From contig NZ_JAPUVO010000079.1 of NCBI RefSeq assembly GCF_029255185.1, positions 1 through 34,975 on the forward strand: a stretch of 34,975 bases of DNA. Reading direction: 5' to 3'. Position 1 is the first letter of the stretch. Each line of letters opens with the position of its first letter. Of the stretch, positions 8,614-15,383 are shown piece by piece. This DNA comes from Propionivibrio sp. Lineage in GTDB: Bacteria; Pseudomonadota; Gammaproteobacteria; Burkholderiales; Rhodocyclaceae. The notes beneath the pieces were generated by a model. It did not search any database. It saw only the letters and a list, made by a program, of their open reading frames with translations, and was not told where the DNA came from. The position numbers were made by a program, and so were the translations under genes.

Positions 8614-9516
8614 ATGGATATTCTCAAGCTTCGCTCGTTTGTCATGGTTGCTCGACTAGGCCATCTGACGCGTGCTGCGGAGCGCCTATTTCTTACCCAA
8701 CCTGCGGTTACACAGCATATCAAGGCGATTGAGCAGGAAATTGGGATTACATTGTTCGATCGTGCGCCGGGGAGGATCACGCTGACCCGGTCCGGAGAAA
8801 TTCTTCTTGCTGAAGCAGAGCATGTTTTGTCCGTCTTCGAGGGATTTGCAAGAAAGGCAAAGCAAATCAAGGGGGAAGTTACCGGAAGCATTCTGATTGC
8901 GACTATTGATGACTCAGACTTTATCAAGCTAGGTGGGCTGCTTTATGGCTTACGTGCGTCGCTACCCCTCCTGCAAATAAAAACCCGGCTTGTACTAGCT
9001 GATGACGTTGTGAACGGAATCAAGAATGGAATGTTTGACGCCGGCTTTTACATCGGGTCAATCGATCATCCTGATTTTGTCATGCAGCCTTTGCGAACGA
9101 TTACGTATTGCACGGTGGGTCCGGCGGATTACGGAAAACAGTTGGCAAAGGCTGGCTGGAGAGAGGTTGCAGAACTGCCCTGGATTGCAGCACCCGAGCG
9201 TTCTCACGTGTCACGGCTGCTGCGTTTGCTTTTTGCGCAGCAGGGTGTATTGCCCAACGAAGTCGTTGAATGTGACCAACTTCCATCAATGCTCGATTTG
9301 GTTCGTTCCGGTCTAGGCATGGGCTTGGTGAGGGAAGATCTCGCCCTGATTGCTGCGGAGAAGGGAGAGGTGGCGATCTGGCCTCATGGAAGCATCGAGA
9401 GCAATTTATCGTTCGTTTTCAGGCTATCTGAGGAACATGACCCCGCCATTGTCGGCATGCTTTCCGTATTGCGCGACCACTGGCAGATCCAGGGATGTAC
9501 TGCCGGTGAAACCTAA
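8614..9516 (+). CDS. LysR-family transcriptional regulator
   Basis: A 300-residue LysR-type regulator. The N-terminal winged helix is clear: MDILKLRSFVMVARLGHLTRAAERLFLTQPAVTQHIKAIEQEIG, ending in LFDRAPGRITLTRSGE. The remaining ~200 residues form the periplasmic-binding-protein-like effector domain. It starts 5 bp after the ATPase stop on the same strand, so it is probably cotranscribed with cluster B and may control it. This is unusual, because LysR genes more often stand divergent from their target. Its effector is unknown and I see no clear T-N11-A operator upstream of 4363. Confidence 0.93.
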   Translation: MDILKLRSFVMVARLGHLTRAAERLFLTQPAVTQHIKAIEQEIGITLFDRAPGRITLTRSGEILLAEAEHVLSVFEGFARKAKQIKGEVTGSILIATIDDSDFIKLGGLLYGLRASLPLLQIKTRLVLADDVVNGIKNGMFDAGFYIGSIDHPDFVMQPLRTITYCTVGPADYGKQLAKAGWREVAELPWIAAPERSHVSRLLRLLFAQQGVLPNEVVECDQLPSMLDLVRSGLGMGLVREDLALIAAEKGEVAIWPHGSIESNLSFVFRLSEEHDPAIVGMLSVLRDHWQIQGCTAGET

Positions 9517-9547
9517 CAGGACGGGCATCCCGGATGGTACGGACTAT

Positions 9548-9664
9548 TTAAATCGAATAGTCATAGTCGATGCTCAGCGGCGCATGGTCTGAAAACCACT
9601 CGCCTTTGTATACCGCTGCGCCGCGTACCGTAGCGGCCAACGCCGGGGTGGCCAATTGATAGTC
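9548..9664 (-). pseudogene. xth: Detached 3' end of the host exonuclease III gene (xth)
   Basis: Read on the minus strand this encodes DYQLATPALAATVRGAAV, then the conserved ...FSDHAPLSIDYDYSI ending in TAA at 9548-9550. That is the C-terminal 37-38 residues of an exonuclease III, including the Asp-His pair whose His is the general acid/base of the family. It has no start codon or 5' part here. It continues exactly in frame from the truncated gene at 19060-19731, which ends in ...GWRLD. The two pieces together give a normal 260-residue ExoIII. The split is caused by the inserted element (core at 9660-9664). Confidence 0.93.
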
Positions 9665-9680
9665 AATCATTCAAAATACC
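9640..9680. other. attL: left junction of the element
   Basis: Host xth sequence (GGCCAATTGA) meets TAGTC at 9660-9664 and then the element arm AATCATTCAAAATACC at 9665-9680. The arm is the mirror of the one at the right end (19042-19060). The stop and last five codons of the element's own xth lie inside this arm. The exact crossover within TAGTC cannot be fixed from one sequence. Confidence 0.88.
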
Positions 9681-10452
9681 TACATTCGTAATCTACGATT
9701 AGCGGTGCATGGTCGCTGAATTTTTCGACCTTGTAGATGCTGCTTTCCTTTGCAGCAGAAGCAATTTCAGCGGTTGCGACATGCAAATCTATCCGCCAAC
9801 CCACATTTTTGGCGTATGCGGCACCGCGATTGCTCCACCACGTATACCCCGCATCGCTCGCCTCTGGGTATAGCGTTCTATACACATCAACCCAGCCGCT
9901 TGCGTAGAGTTTGTCGAGCCATGCCCGCTCTTCTGGCAGGAATCCACTGTTTTTCAGATTGCCCTTCCAGTTCTTCAAATCGATAGGGGCGTGAGCAATG
10001 TTCCAATCACCACAAACAATGAATTGCCGTCCTTCGGCTCGTAGGGCATCCATGACGGGAAAAAATTCGTCCAAAAACTCAAATTTCGCCTCTTGTCGTT
10101 CAGGACTCGATGAACCTGACGGGACATAGACAGAAATGACTGAAAGGTCGCCGAAATCGGCTCTGATATATCGCCCTTCCGCATCAAACCCAGCGTGTCC
10201 GATGCCCTCAATGACCTTGTCAGGTTCACGGCGGCAGTAGATGCCGACGCCGGAATATCCCTTTTTTTCGGCGTAGTGGAAAAAGCCTCGGTAGCCTGCG
10301 GGATTTCGCATGTTGTCGGTGAGGTCTGCCGATTGGGCTTTGAGTTCCTGTACACAAACGACATCGGCGTTAGTCGTTGCCATCCACTCAAAGAAGCCTT
10401 TCGTTGTGGCTGACCTGATTCCGTTGAGGTTTGCGGAGATGATTCGAACCAT
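9667..10452 (-). CDS. xthA: Exonuclease III (element-borne replacement copy)
   Basis: A complete 261-residue exodeoxyribonuclease III / AP endonuclease, which cuts DNA 5' to abasic sites and degrades 3' ends in base excision repair. Family residues are in place: N-terminal NLNGIRSA, Glu36 in QELKAQ, GDWNIAH, the catalytic-region Asp in NVGWRID, and the terminal FSDHAPL with His248. It is clearly homologous to the interrupted host copy but not a recent duplicate. At the position matching the integration core it reads AAATC (plus strand 9785-9789) instead of TAGTC. The stop codon overlaps the attP arm. It is divergent from the methyltransferase gene, with a ~160-bp promoter region between them. 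Confidence 0.95.
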   Translation of the reverse strand: MVRIISANLNGIRSATTKGFFEWMATTNADVVCVQELKAQSADLTDNMRNPAGYRGFFHYAEKKGYSGVGIYCRREPDKVIEGIGHAGFDAEGRYIRADFGDLSVISVYVPSGSSSPERQEAKFEFLDEFFPVMDALRAEGRQFIVCGDWNIAHAPIDLKNWKGNLKNSGFLPEERAWLDKLYASGWVDVYRTLYPEASDAGYTWWSNRGAAYAKNVGWRIDLHVATAEIASAAKESSIYKVEKFSDHAPLIVDYECRYFE

Positions 10453-10613
10453 ATTGATTGATTGGGCTTACTGCAGCCAATTGCGGCTATCTATGCGTTA
10501 AATGAAGTGGTAAAGGGTATCACGGTAGGTGTCGATAAAGTCTCCCAAGGGGCGACTAATTGGCGTGCTTGAACTATCATTCGCCCTATACAAAACATAT
10601 GAGCGAGAGACCG

Positions 10614-11756
10614 ATGAATTTTTACGAGTTCTTCGCAGGCGGGGGCATGGCGAGGCTAGGTTTAGGCTCGGAGTGGCATTGCCTTTTTGCAAATGACATT
10701 GACGAACGCAAGGCTGAAACTTACCGCCGCAACTTCGATGATGCTAGTGAACTACACCTTGGCGATATCGCAGGCGTAAAAATCTCCGATTTGTCAGGAC
10801 GTGCCGACTTGGCTTGGGCATCTTTCCCTTGTCAGGATTTATCCCTTGCTGGGGCAGGTGCCGGATTAAAAGGTGAACGCTCAGGGATGTTCTGGGAGTT
10901 CTGGCGTCTTGTTCGCGGTCTGCGTGCCGAGAACCGCCAACCTCGCATTGTTATTCTCGAAAATGTTTATGGAGCCATCACATCCCACGGAGGGCATGAT
11001 TTAGCCGCGATTTGTAGTGCGTTTGCGGAAGACGGTTATCGTTACGCTCCTGTCGTAATTGATGCTTCTAGGTTCGTCCCACAGTCTCGCCCCCGACTTT
11101 TCATTATTGGTTTTGCAAATGGAGTTGAACCGCCTGCCGAATTGCTCCGCGATGCCCCTGTCTCTCAGTGGCATCCCGACGCCTTCGGAACTGCTTATGA
11201 CCTTCTCGACTCGGCTACCCGCGAGTGCTGGTTGTGGCTTGACCTTCCGATACCTGCCGAGCGAACCACGCGACTTGTCGACCTAATTGAAGACGAACCG
11301 ACAGGCGTTGAATGGCACACGGCGTTCGAAACGAAAAAACTGCTTTCCATGATGACTCCGATTAACGCCGACAAAGTAAAGGCGGCGAAAAAAACGAAGA
11401 CAAAACAGGTCGGAGCCATCTACAAGCGAACTCGTGCCGACGAAGATGGCGTTAAGCGTCAGCGTGCGGAAGTCCGCTTCGATGATGTTGCAGGCTGTTT
11501 GCGAACGCCCGCAGGCGGTTCCAGTCGTCAAATCATTCTCGTCGTCGAGGGGCAAAAGGTTCGTAGCCGTCTTCTGTCGCCAAGGGAGGCTGCGAGGCTC
11601 ATGGGTATTCCTGATTCATATGTTTTGCCTGCTCGCTACAATGATGCCTACCATTTGGCGGGTGATGGTGTAGCTGTCCCCGTTGTTTCATGGCTTGCAC
11701 GCCATGTCGTTGAGCCTGCCGTCGCTCCGAATGTCGTTCGTCGGGCGGTGGCGTAA
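10614..11756 (+). CDS. DNA (cytosine-5) methyltransferase
   Basis: About 380 residues from ATG 10614. ATG 10599 and TTG 10560 are in frame; I prefer 10614 because GAGAGA precedes it and motif I then starts at once. C5-methyltransferase motifs appear in order: I (FYEFFAGGGMARLGLG), IV with the catalytic Cys (SFPCQDLSLAG), VI (ENV), VIII (PQSRPRLFIIG), and IX/X near the C-terminus (LLSPREAARLMGIPDSY). It transfers methyl from S-adenosylmethionine to C5 of cytosine in an unknown target sequence. Its stop overlaps the start of the next gene by one base, and vsr follows, so it is the modification enzyme of a type II system. Confidence 0.93.
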   Translation: MNFYEFFAGGGMARLGLGSEWHCLFANDIDERKAETYRRNFDDASELHLGDIAGVKISDLSGRADLAWASFPCQDLSLAGAGAGLKGERSGMFWEFWRLVRGLRAENRQPRIVILENVYGAITSHGGHDLAAICSAFAEDGYRYAPVVIDASRFVPQSRPRLFIIGFANGVEPPAELLRDAPVSQWHPDAFGTAYDLLDSATRECWLWLDLPIPAERTTRLVDLIEDEPTGVEWHTAFETKKLLSMMTPINADKVKAAKKTKTKQVGAIYKRTRADEDGVKRQRAEVRFDDVAGCLRTPAGGSSRQIILVVEGQKVRSRLLSPREAARLMGIPDSYVLPARYNDAYHLAGDGVAVPVVSWLARHVVEPAVAPNVVRRAVA

Positions 11757-12640
11757 TGGCGACACGGCAACGAATCGATAAAACTAAATCCATCCCTTGT
11801 GGCATCTCGCCTGAGATGACGGCGAGAATCGAGGCATACGCTGAGGCGTTAGTAGCCGCAGCTCCCTCGATTGGCTCTCACGGTCTGACGAATGATGCAT
11901 TTTGGAAGGCTGGCATTTTCCGTTCAGCTGTTGAGAAGATTCGTGGGTCGAATGCCGCCTCAATGTCGGACAAAAAGGGGTTCATTGCCGATATGCTCGG
12001 CACGCTAAAACTGTCGGGGCGAATTACAGATTTTGATTTTACGGGAGCGGGCGACAGGCACGACTATCAGGTCGTTTTGAATGGAGGGAAAGTCTCCATC
12101 ATCGAGGCAAAAGGATGCCTCGATGGAAACAACACTACGGTTTACACGCGTCCCGCAAATGCCGACGAGTTTGTTATTTGGTCTCTGTGCCAAAATCCCG
12201 GAGCCGATCCAAAACACAATCTTTGGTCGGGCGTTCACACCCGCCTTGGTGGGAAAATCATTGCCGAGAAGGAACGCGTCGATGCCCTCATTGTCTGGGA
12301 CCAGCTTTGTGGGGGACCGGGGCGACCCTGTCCGAAATTGGCGACAGGGCGAGGCATAGAACTGAATGGGCAAAAGATTCCCCCTCCCTGCATCTACCTT
12401 TTTCCCCGAACCATTCCAGACCCTCGGAACAATACAGCTCCCGCCGTCTGGCAGTTGCATGAAGTAGGGCTTGCCTCCGCTCTGGTTGAAGAATTTGGCG
12501 GCAATGCAGACGATGTTACGGAAGTTCATATCGAAGCACGAATGAATGGTGCTAACGTTGAGCGGAAGACCACACTAAAACGCGGTGGTGCGGTAATCGT
12601 CGAATCGGGATGGACGGAGTTGAAGCGGGCATCCCGCTGA
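11756..12640 (+). CDS. Probable type II restriction endonuclease, PD-(D/E)XK-like
   Basis: A 294-residue protein that I do not recognise as a named family. It sits between a C5 methyltransferase and vsr, with one-base overlaps at both ends (translational coupling), which is where the cognate endonuclease is expected. Residues 103-119 show DYQVVL...VSIIEAKG, that is Asp-x13-Glu-x-Lys on consecutive predicted strands, a textbook PD-(D/E)XK nuclease core. The N-terminal ~90 residues look helical and may bind DNA. Alternatives are another nuclease or a modification-dependent enzyme. The function is inferred from context plus this motif; the recognition sequence is unknown. Confidence 0.68.
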   Translation: MATRQRIDKTKSIPCGISPEMTARIEAYAEALVAAAPSIGSHGLTNDAFWKAGIFRSAVEKIRGSNAASMSDKKGFIADMLGTLKLSGRITDFDFTGAGDRHDYQVVLNGGKVSIIEAKGCLDGNNTTVYTRPANADEFVIWSLCQNPGADPKHNLWSGVHTRLGGKIIAEKERVDALIVWDQLCGGPGRPCPKLATGRGIELNGQKIPPPCIYLFPRTIPDPRNNTAPAVWQLHEVGLASALVEEFGGNADDVTEVHIEARMNGANVERKTTLKRGGAVIVESGWTELKRASR

Positions 12641-13068
12641 TGTCAGATGTTTATGACGCGGCTACGAGAAGTCGCGTCATGCGGGCGGTAAAGTCGAAAG
12701 ACACTCGCCCAGAACGGACTGTTCGTTCCTTGCTGCATCTTCTTGGATTCCGCTTCCGTCTCCACCGCAAAGACTTGGCGGGAAAGCCGGACATTGTCCT
12801 GCCTCGTTATCGAACGGTAATTTTCGTTCACGGGTGCTTTTTTCATGGGCATAACTGCAAACGAGGGAGTCGAGAACCGAAGACAAACGTCGTTTACTGG
12901 CGTGAAAAACTCAGGCGGAATGTTGAGCGAGACCAGATAGTTTTCAATGAGCTTTCCGCCCAAAATTGGAAAGTCCTGACGGTCTGGGAGTGCGAACTAA
13001 AAGACCTCGAAGGATTAGGGCTGCGTCTTTCGAACGCAATCACCCTGACTCCGATGGACAAACCATAG
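12640..13068 (+). CDS. vsr: Very short patch repair endonuclease
   Basis: 142 residues from ATG 12640, which overlaps the upstream stop as TGATG; an in-frame upstream ATG at 12610 is less likely. Vsr nicks 5' of the T in T:G mismatches that arise when 5-methylcytosine deaminates. Hallmarks are the N-terminal TRSRVMRAVKSKDTRPE, the metal-binding Asp in KPDIVLP, and the zinc/active-site stretch VHGCFFHGHNC, followed by W(R)EKLRRNVERD. Its pairing with a C5 methyltransferase is the standard arrangement, since it limits C-to-T mutation at methylated sites. The length is normal. Confidence 0.95.
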   Translation: MSDVYDAATRSRVMRAVKSKDTRPERTVRSLLHLLGFRFRLHRKDLAGKPDIVLPRYRTVIFVHGCFFHGHNCKRGSREPKTNVVYWREKLRRNVERDQIVFNELSAQNWKVLTVWECELKDLEGLGLRLSNAITLTPMDKP

Positions 13069-13113
13069 AGCAGAGAACAGAAACGAGGGCTACAACGCCA
13101 ACAGCCTCCGCAT

Positions 13114-13139
13114 CAAAAAACAAAACCGCCCGAAGGCGG
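13114..13139 (-). terminator. Rho-independent terminator with UUCG loop
   Basis: On the minus strand the stem CCGCC, loop TTCG and stem GGCGG are followed directly by TTTTGTTTTTT. On the plus strand nothing T-rich follows, so it acts leftward. It would end the small RNA transcribed from about 13240 and any read-through from the relaxase gene. Confidence 0.85.
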
Positions 13140-13242
13140 CTCTGTCTGTCGTATGGAGACACCCCCACATAAGCGGGGAAGGTGGAGAAGTCTCCGATAT
13201 TTCTAAGTCGCCTGTGCGGCGAAAAACACTCCATACGACAGA
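13115..13242 (-). ncRNA. Candidate structured small RNA (~125 nt), unknown function
   Basis: On the minus strand, 13242-13229 (TCTGTCGTATGGAG) is perfectly complementary to 13158-13145, giving a 14-bp closing stem. Between the arms are three hairpins: TCGCC/GGCGA (13222-13208), GGAGA/TCTCC with a 2-nt loop (13195-13184) and CCCC/GGGG with an 8-nt loop (13178-13163). A promoter-like pair ends 5 nt upstream of the stem, and a UUCG terminator lies 5 nt beyond it. Promoter, closed multi-branch fold and terminator together predict a discrete transcript starting near 13239-13241. I do not recognise the family. It could also act as a folded single-stranded DNA element. Confidence 0.55.
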
Positions 13243-13246
13243 GATA

Positions 13247-13274
13247 ATTCTACATTTTTCGCATTGTTATTCAA
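13247..13274 (-). promoter_or_regulatory. Sigma-70-type promoter for the candidate small RNA
   Basis: On the minus strand, -35 TTGAAT (13274-13269), a 16-bp spacer, then -10 TAGAAT (13252-13247). Transcription would start about 13239-13241, at the first bases of the closing stem. Matches are 4/6 and 5/6 to consensus. Confidence 0.5.
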
Positions 13275-13308
13275 TGTGTATAAATCATTTGATTCGAGAA
13301 CCGTTCTC
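13275..13308. promoter_or_regulatory. DnaA-box match and palindrome upstream of the small-RNA promoter
   Basis: 13275-13283 reads TTATACACA on the minus strand, a full match to TTATNCACA, and abuts the -35 box. 13296-13308 is GAGAAC-C-GTTCTC, a perfect 6-bp inverted repeat around one base, of operator type. Either could regulate the small RNA or mark an origin of replication. A single 9-mer match can occur by chance. Confidence 0.35.
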
Positions 13309-13441
13309 AAATCCTTCGAATTCACAAGCTTCACAGGCTATTTCTAAAAAATAACGTATGAGATGAAGAAGCAACGGAAAGAAAAAGTTTTCCACTGTTG
13401 GTTGTGATACCCGTGAATGGACGAAAAACCAACCCTGCCTT

Positions 13442-14680
13442 TCACTTTCGGAGACGTGCACGAAGTGCAGCGGCTATGAAAGGGGAAGGAGCCGGAAGGC
13501 TTGCCTCTCCGCGTGTTTTGCCCTCTCCCTCCTTCTTGGATAACGCCAATTCATCATCCGTGGGCGTGTAGCCCTGAATCGCATCTGGCGGATATCCATG
13601 GCGAACTGCTGATTTCCAGAGATTCCGCCGGAATTCCTCGCCGCCTTGCACCTTGATGGATTTCCATCCTTTCAATTGAGCCAACTCGATGATGGTTTCC
13701 ACCTCATCCCGCATTCCCCCGAATTTCGGGGTAAGGCGGTCGCCGTGGTCGCGGACGCTCCCACCGTTGACGCGGATATCCAATGCCTGATTTTTGCCGT
13801 CGTAGTGCATGGAATGCAGGCGTTGCCCGAAATGGGTTCTGACCTTCGCTTGATAGCTGCTGTCCTGTGGCAATGCCTGAGCTGTTTCAAATGGATTTGC
13901 CGCCGTATGTATCGGCAACACGCAAGGGGTTGCTGGTTTTGTATTGCCGGGTTTGTTGTCCTGCTGTTTTCTGAATCCTTCCTCCATTTTTATCCCCCAT
14001 GATGAATTGATAGTCTGTTTGATGGCTTCACGCCGAGAGTTGGCTTTGGCGAACCTTGCCCGCCGATTTACCCCTTTGTGCCGTTCTGGCTGGCGGCTTA
14101 TTCCTTGGTCAATCAACCGCCGATGGTCGATGCGTGAACGGTGCCCTGACTTCGCCAAGGCTCGGTTGCAATGGCTTGCCCACGCTTCCCGCCATCCTTC
14201 AAGCATGGTCTTGTCGTTCCATTCACGAATTTTCTTGCCGAAACCATCAGCGTTCAATTCCCGCATGGTCAGGAGTAAGTGGACATGGGGATTGCCGATG
14301 TTGTCGTGAACGGCGATGTCGGCAACCATGCCCCGCTTCACAAATTGCGATTCAACAAATTCCGCAATCAGGGCGAGGCGTTCAAGGTGCGACAGTTCCA
14401 GGGGCAATGAAATTTCAACCTCTCTCGCCAACTGAGCATCCCCCCGCTTTTCTGCCGCTTCAACCGCATTCCACAACTTGGCTCGGTCGAGTGCCCACGC
14501 GGGAGCATCGTCGGGAGCGGCAATCGCCCGCCACCCGACATGCTGACGACGGGTGTAATCGAAGACCAGACCGGAACGAGTGTCTTTGATTTTGATTCCG
14601 GCTCGATACGCGGCGGCGGCTGTCGCCGTTCGCCCTGTGCTTCTGCCGATAATTTTTGTGCTGAGGTGGTAAATCGCCAT
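13442..14680 (-). CDS. mobA: MobA/MobL-type (MobQ) relaxase with C-terminal LPD7-like domain
   Basis: 412 residues from ATG 14680, which has a strong AAGGAG five bases upstream; the longer in-frame ORF to 14728 runs into oriT. The relaxase nicks oriT, stays bound to the 5' end and leads the strand into the recipient. MobQ features: MAIYHLSTKIIGRS, Tyr25 in AAAAYRAG (the position of the nucleophile in RSF1010 MobA), REVEISLPLEL, and the metal-binding NPHVHLLLTMR (His132, His134). After a variable region, about residues 300-390 (KFGGMRDEVETIIELA ... GWKSIKVQGGEEFRR) match the LPD7 domain found in relaxases and other mobile-element proteins. No primase domain is present, unlike RSF1010 MobA. It is divergent from the TraD-like gene, with oriT between them. 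Confidence 0.93.
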   Translation of the reverse strand: MAIYHLSTKIIGRSTGRTATAAAAYRAGIKIKDTRSGLVFDYTRRQHVGWRAIAAPDDAPAWALDRAKLWNAVEAAEKRGDAQLAREVEISLPLELSHLERLALIAEFVESQFVKRGMVADIAVHDNIGNPHVHLLLTMRELNADGFGKKIREWNDKTMLEGWREAWASHCNRALAKSGHRSRIDHRRLIDQGISRQPERHKGVNRRARFAKANSRREAIKQTINSSWGIKMEEGFRKQQDNKPGNTKPATPCVLPIHTAANPFETAQALPQDSSYQAKVRTHFGQRLHSMHYDGKNQALDIRVNGGSVRDHGDRLTPKFGGMRDEVETIIELAQLKGWKSIKVQGGEEFRRNLWKSAVRHGYPPDAIQGYTPTDDELALSKKEGEGKTRGEASLPAPSPFIAAALRARLRK

Positions 14681-14724
14681 TGCTCTCCTTGCCTTCCTCG
14701 CAATCGGTCGAGATTGCGACGCAC

Positions 14725-14755
14725 ACATTCCCTTGGGAATGTATAAGTGCGCCCT
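14725..14755 (+). other. oriT: oriT with RSF1010/MobQ-type nic site
   Basis: ACATTCCC-TT-GGGAATGT (14725-14742) is a perfect 8-bp hairpin. One base later comes TAAGTGCGCCCT (14744-14755), the core nic sequence of RSF1010-family oriTs, which is cut between G and C (here 14751/14752) by analogy. Hairpin-then-nic on the same strand is the arrangement MobQ relaxases recognise. It lies 45 bp upstream of the relaxase start. Transfer would lead with the TraD-like, helicase and integrase side. Confidence 0.9.
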
Positions 14756-14866
14756 TGCGGGGTTCTGGTCTGCTTGTGTTGTTGATTCCGGTCCGCTATC
14801 TCTATTCCTTTAATCCGGCATGCCGAGCAAAGCAACCGCTGGACGACAAACGGAGGAAATCAAGCA

Positions 14867-15187
14867 ATGGGAAATGTGCACGAGCAAATCAGCAGGCTGC
14901 TGGCGAAACGTGCCGAACTGGACGCACGTCTGGCAACGGCTCGTTCAACCGCAACAAGGCAGGAACGTAGAGACGAAACACGACGGAAAATTATTGCCGG
15001 TGCGATGGTGCTAAAACAGCACAGCGGAGACTGGCGAAGGGTTGGCGACCAACTACGATTAGAAAAGATGTTGGAACCCCGAGACTATGCCCTGTTCTAC
15101 GGGGTGAATTCTCCGAGTAGCCAGCAGGCGGAGGATAAGCCCGCTGATTGGCGTGAGCTCATTCGACCGTCGAGCGACAACGCTTGA
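14867..15187 (+). CDS. TraD/MobC-like relaxosome accessory protein
   Basis: 106 residues, starting with ATG after GGAGGA. The segment RRDETRRKIIAGAMVLKQ (about 34-51) matches the conserved core of the small TraD proteins of Agrobacterium Ti plasmids and related MobQ systems, 'RK.dTRrKIL.Ga..L'. The N-terminal 30 residues are charged and probably coiled-coil. Divergent placement across oriT from a MobQ relaxase supports a role in opening or recognising oriT. Its last ~30 bp overlap a minus-strand small ORF. Confidence 0.8.
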   Translation: MGNVHEQISRLLAKRAELDARLATARSTATRQERRDETRRKIIAGAMVLKQHSGDWRRVGDQLRLEKMLEPRDYALFYGVNSPSSQQAEDKPADWRELIRPSSDNA

Positions 15188-15383
15188 TTGTGTTCGGAGT
15201 TTGCGGGGGCAGCAGGCAGAAACAAGATTTTTCGTTGCCCCCGTTGCTCTCGCATAGCATGTAGGCGGCTTGCCACTGTGCCGCCGCCGATTCGTTGTCG
15301 AAGGTGAGGATAGTGCCAAGTTCGCAATGCTCGATGAAGACCCGACCGCTTTCGTCCACGCCTGTTCTGAATTTTTCCATCAT
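15159..15383 (-). CDS. Small hypothetical protein, antisense overlap with traD-like gene
   Basis: A 74-residue ORF starting with tandem ATGs (15383 or 15380) after GAGGGGGC, a good ribosome-binding site. The sequence MMEKFRTGVDESGRVFIEHCELGTILTFDN reads like a compact beta-strand-rich protein, and three Cys occur near the C-terminal half (LCESN, CFCLLPP). No family is recognised. It overlaps the end of the TraD-like gene by 29 bp, tail to tail. It may be real, but nothing beyond the start signal supports translation. Confidence 0.45.
   Translation of the reverse strand: MMEKFRTGVDESGRVFIEHCELGTILTFDNESAAAQWQAAYMLCESNGGNEKSCFCLLPPQTPNTIKRCRSTVE

Larger units (their letters stand above)
13069..13441. 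other. 373-bp non-coding region between vsr and the relaxase gene
   Basis: No credible coding ORF lies here. The left third carries a minus-strand terminator and a multi-hairpin structure (13114-13242). The right two thirds (13243-13400) are strongly AT-rich and hold a promoter-like pair, a DnaA-box match and a short palindrome, each listed separately. vsr and mob converge on this region, so it is the only large gene-free island of the element besides 15384-15946. Confidence 0.75.

Noticed and set aside
13161-13180. CRISPR-like repeat (CCCC/GGGG hairpin resembling type I-E repeats)
   Set aside because: It occurs once, with no second copy at spacer distance and no cas genes.
13145-13242. A MITE-like element with 14-bp terminal inverted repeats
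   Set aside because: No target-site duplication flanks the arms (GCTCTG on the left, GATAAT on the right). The promoter and terminator aligned to the arms fit an RNA gene better.
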